Shown here: positions 59,753 through 64,000 of the stretch, one piece after another
Position numbering within the stretch: the stretch's first letter is position 1
Layout of the letters: every line of letters starts with the position of its first letter
Assembly (NCBI GenBank): GCA_963971405.1
Contig: OZ020485.1
Coordinates: 31,515,921-31,579,920, forward strand
DNA: 64,000 nucleotides
Direction: 5' to 3'
Source: Psococerastis gibbosa
Taxonomy: Eukaryota > Arthropoda > Insecta > Psocodea > Psocidae
Notes under the pieces: generated by a model
What the model was told of the DNA's origin: nothing
The model's database searches: none
What the model saw: only the letters and a program-made list of their open reading frames with translations
Position numbers and translations under genes: made by a program

Positions 59753-62196
59753 GAAGTACTTCAAATTAGTTTTGTTCTAAAAATGCAAACAGATGCAGCT
59801 ATCAACTCAATTGAAACCTCTGTATAACGGAGGAAGTTGAAGTAATCAGACTGCCTCGATGACAAACTCTAAATCACTCCCTTTCCTCGCATTGTTTCCG
59901 AAATGAACAACCATTGTCATGCAAACAATCAATATGGATTCCAACTTTGTTTCAACGACTAGCAAACGGTCCACTGCATCTGATGAGCATGCCGCAAAAT
60001 AATCAACTCAAGCTGTTAGTGTCCGAGGTGCTGGATAAACGTATGCTGTTTGAGAAATGGCTTTGGGATGGGATATAGCGGGATTATCTCGATTTAGTTT
60101 GGTCCCTGTGGAACTGGACCACAGTGCAGGTGGAGAACGGGGTCACGATACCTAATGGGCTGCGCTATTTGCATAAAGTGCAGCACAGGTTGGTCTAAGT
60201 TCTAAGAAGATAACGCCACAGCGCTTAAGATCTTTGAATATGTAATGCAGTGTGTCGCATAAATTACTAGTTATTTCAAATTCTCCTTCATCTTATTCCT
60301 TTTTATTTGCATGTTTTATTTTTCTCTCGAGTGGTAAGAAAGAAATCAGCTTACTTCTCTCTTTCGCTGATGCCAAGAGACTTTGGAAATGCTTTTATTG
60401 CTGAGTTACTGGTCTTATGCATTCTTCTTTATGCAATGTAGGTATAAGGTAATATATTTGCAAACTAAATTTGGAGAGCTTGGTAACTTTAATGTGAGCA
60501 TGACTGAGTCATCTCCAAGCGTTCAAGCTAAAACCGCCTTTCTGAGAAATAATAATCATAGATTGATTTATTTTCCTTTGGTCGAAACCAGTTGGGGGCC
60601 CTTACTGCAGCCTTCGGTTTATTGTAAATCAGTTCGTCTCCTATTTGTAATCTAAGGTTTCACTCTCTGGTTACACCTTTCCTTAGCTCAGGCAGCTGTG
60701 TCAGCACCTGAACTGTTGCTTCATCCCCGTCAACCGCCACACAAACTTGACAAAACCTATCAGACATGCAAGTGTTCCCATATTCTGGCAGTCTCTGTCA
60801 TGTCACGGTCATTGGGGCCATCGAAATGCACATTGCACAGACTGTTCACATTGACAAGCAGCTGCTAGTCAGTGATTCTAACAAGAAACACAAGCTATGC
60901 CAATGGCTAAATAATAGATTGATTGATTTACAGCCAAATTAAAGTGACACTTAAAAAGCTGAAACGAGTTGAGAAGTAAAGTTGCAGCACATTTAAAAAA
61001 TGATTAAAATAAATATTGCATTTTCCAGAGGTGTTAGCAATGTGGTACGTTTATTTTGTCGCTTTCGGCAACTTTTGGTGCACCAACAGCAATATCAACG
61101 TGGATACTGCACGGCATTAGCTGAATGAAACCCCAAGTTGCATAAGTTTACGTTAATTTGCAATTTATGTAGCGGCTAAGGGGACTGTTCCTTGTAAACA
61201 AATGTAAATTGCAAATACGGTAACTATAAAGGAAGTACAATTAACCATGTGTTCAGCAGAAGTACAGCAGCACAGGCGCTTAATGAAATACATCATAATA
61301 TGTCCCGCGCCAGCACTTAATACGAGCTTACCCTACTTAACATGGGTCGTAAAATTGTCGCCAAATTCTAGTGAGAACGTCAGAATTTCATAAATGGAGA
61401 TTTATGGCGACAGCTTCATATGGTAATGAGAGAGTTCGACTGTAGCCTGCGGCATGTTTTGGTAACCGTTTGTACCTACAACAACACTACCACTATTTCA
61501 TGCTAATTTATTCCTTAGATATTTACTTACTTCCTGCTACTTCCACATCCTCATCCGCCATGTAAGAGACAACATTTTCACAACTCAGCTTTTCTCACAT
61601 GAAAACCATGTATAGCTAATTATTCAAACGGTCTATTTTAAAACAGCAAATTGACTATATGCAGAAAAATTAACCTGATGATTGCTACATACAACATCAT
61701 AAAAAAATTCATACACAGCATATCAAATTTGATATCAATATTAAAAGCGAGCGCTAGCGACCCCGTCAAGACCCATCCCATATTACCTGCACCATCTCAT
61801 TAATCTATCAAACTTGTCGAATAGAAAAGTCAGCATACGAGAGCTGCCCAACCTTCAATAGAAGAAAGAAAGGGTTATCCAACCAAGCAAGTTACTAACT
61901 TTTATTAAACGAAAACCTATCGTACGTTTTACCGTCTGTAAGTAATGTATAATTATTGGACCAAAATGAATTCCTAGGTACATGGATGTGTTGGCAACAT
62001 AATACGTCGTACTTATTTATTTCACTATTATTACACGAGTGTCTGTGCACACCACAAGGGAGGATGCAGGCGATGCAGACCTAATATCCCAAAATATAAT
62101 GGTTTTACACTAAATAGATCGAAGATGAAGCAATAATTTCCCAAATCAAACAATAAAGAGTATGCGAGTAGTTGGGTCGTTCAAATATACATGTAC
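59753..62196. other. No recognisable gene
   Basis: A 90-codon plus frame (60383-60655) has no motif I recognise. A short TTTGCAATTTA inverted pair lies near 61157-61219. Confidence 0.4.
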
Positions 62197-62200
62197 ATAC

Positions 62201-62447
62201 GAGGAGGCTGTTTACAAACATGGCCAACTCCAAGTTGTAGAATTTTTCAGGAGAGCGGATTTTCTGTTGAAAATTGCATTAAGTTTATAGCTAACCCTGG
62301 ACTTCTCAGCGCTTCTGTGCGCAATCTGGCTGCTTTTGTCACTTTATTTTACAACGTGCAGGTGGACATTAAAATTTTCTGCAAGGTCGGATCAAAACCC
62401 CATTTTGTAAAAAAATGGAGTTGGCCACGTTTGTAACCAAGCTCCTC
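62201..62447. mobile_element. 247-bp inverted-repeat element with 4-bp flanking repeat
   Basis: Left end GAGGAGGCTGTTTACAAACA then TGGCCAACTCCA; right end is the inverse (TGGAGTTGGCCACGTTTGTA then ACCAAGCTCCTC), about 32 bp with a few mismatches. ATAC lies directly outside both ends (62197-62200 and 62448-62451). An 81-codon plus frame spans it but begins and ends in the repeats and resembles nothing I know. Confidence 0.7.
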
Positions 62448-62451
62448 ATAC

Positions 62452-64000
62452 AATGGAATTCAAGAATAACAGCAATAATACAATACAATTTCTTTTATTT
62501 CTACGTTAATATAATGAAGAAGACATAATTTATTCTTAGTTTGAGCGTTTTCTTAACACCTACATTAAGTTTGACTTATTTCACTTTTAAAGTTGATTAA
62601 TGGGGTAAGCAGCTATTATCGTACCTCCGTGTCTACAGGGAGCTACTCCATATAAGCTAATACGTGACTGCCGAAATATTTCCTTAGTTTTTCACTTAAT
62701 TAATATTCTGTTGTAATAGACTGCCCATAATTTGTCCATATTATTTTATAGATTTCATGGTATTCGTGAGAATAGAGTACGTATGTACACATCGCGCGAG
62801 ATAGCAGCAGGTTGTTTTGACCCTTAAAACGAAGAAAACTCTATTTTTAAGATAATGTCCATCTTTAAAAATTGCGTTAAAAAGTCTCGACAAGCTTTCA
62901 GCTTCCGGTCTATGCTGCATTATGTTACGAGTAAAATATCAAGCACCACGAATTTCTTTTAAGTGGGCAGGAGTGCACTAACTGTAAATTAGTCATGATA
63001 CATTACATTGAATATAAATTTAGGTACATTAGTTCTAGATACCTAGAAATTATTGGCAGATTATTAACATCATTATACGGATACCATAGTTCATAGCCAC
63101 GCTGGTGAATTTTTTAAATGTTGAATGTGTTTTTAGTGCTGTCCGCGCACTAGTAGCTAGCGGCTGTTGACCATAATTACCTAGTGAGCAAATATTCTGA
63201 TTTTCTAGCACTTCTCTTGGTTGTTATACATATTTACTATGTACAGTATGGACAATAGCCCCGGGGATAGCGTAGTAAACTATTCTGGTGCGAGAGTACA
63301 CAGCCCCACATATACCCCCAACCAAGGAACGCAAGCGTGGCTAAATCAACATTATTACTAGATTCCGCGTCCCCATGCTTTGATTATATAGGTAATGCTA
63401 TAATGTGGACATATGACGCAAGGAAAACTGCAGTAGAGTGGTTGTACTTTTAAGCAAATAATGCAATGCAATACACTTCAGTCAGGTGCAAATAACATCA
63501 ATTATTAATTTACTAGATACTAGCCTAGAATTCTTAAGTGTTTTCAAATCCTGCAAAAGATGAAACCCTATAGGCCTGGACTTCTTGGTACGATAAATCC
63601 AAATCTGTTAGTCGAAACAGAGTTAAGACCATGGAAGGTTCATTATTTTACATTTCACTGCGTTGACAATGCCCAAATGCCCGCAGGTTTGTACTTGTGT
63701 ATATAATTGTGAACGCCGTGTTCAAAATATCATTTATCACTTTGCAGTTGTACCTGAAATGATTGTCTACAGAGGAATCATTTTCAGCGCCTAGTACTTT
63801 CTCTATTCCATAAAGGACAAGAATATCAAGTGGAAACAGTTAGACATGTCAATAACCACGTTGGTCAAAGTTTGGATAGCCAATGACAGCCAATGATTTT
63901 TCGAATATTGTAAAACATAAAACGACAGCACCTAGCGTGAAAATGTAGAGAGCAGAACCTGAAAACCCCCCAAGGTTACGACTACTCAAAGGATTTCGGC
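62452..64000. other. No recognisable gene
   Basis: Spacer with no gene, RNA or repeat signal that I can support. Confidence 0.45.

Noticed and set aside
62191..62436. 81-codon frame as a gene
   Set aside because: It is bounded by the terminal inverted repeats of a small element and resembles no protein I know.

Overview
The window looks like intergenic or intronic DNA from an AT-rich, repeat-dense animal genome, most likely an insect. The evidence is short LINE reverse-transcriptase tails, one Penelope-like GIY-YIG fragment, a tRNA-derived SINE family, many MITE-like inverted-repeat elements, (GACA)n-bearing repeats and two short TTAGG-type blocks. I found no intact host gene. The longest open frames are about 90-118 codons, and I recognise none of them except pieces of transposon proteins. 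Exons of a spliced gene could be missed by eye.

Layout. 0-5 kb: three copies of a small inverted-repeat element (536, 1737, 4536) and a LINE tail (817). 5-6 kb: an old TA-flanked element (5172-5920) split by a younger palindrome (5506-5774). 8-20 kb: SINE copies (8122, 11285, 18178), inverted-repeat elements (9150, 12775, 15042, 17123), an unclassified repeat (15888) and an 86-bp-arm hairpin (19069). 21-30 kb: a LINE tail (21836), two copies of an 890-bp element here called D (22849, interrupted; 27615), a tRNA-like head (24985), a 205-bp palindrome (25810) and a hAT-like element with an exact 8-bp target duplication (29697). 30-39 kb: sparse, with microsatellites and homopolymers. 39-43 kb: two more D copies (39931 reverse, 41752) and a SINE end. 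45-55 kb: more palindromes (45819, 49032, 53713), a LINE relic split by one of them, a second copy of the 15.9-kb repeat, a second 205-bp palindrome with a 279-bp tandem duplication, and a Penelope-like relic. 55-64 kb: a GC-rich tandem repeat, a reverse SINE, a LINE tail, a palindrome (59615) and a 247-bp inverted-repeat element (62201).

The most interesting pattern is a set of palindromic elements at 5506, 45819, 49032, 53713 and 59615 (relatives at 12779 and probably 15042). They share about 14 bp of terminus (TAA or TTA, then GGC, often reaching CCAC or CCACCG) and a core beginning TGACGT, with GGTAGCAGACAT at the hairpin centre. Between terminus and core is a segment of nearly constant length (29-32 bp). 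It differs strongly between elements, yet it is matched by its own reverse complement on the other arm of the same element. At 49 kb and 53.7 kb a second element sits at the centre of the first. This could be an ordinary set of diverging MITE subfamilies, or arms that are rewritten in pairs; a genome-wide search of the arm segments would decide.
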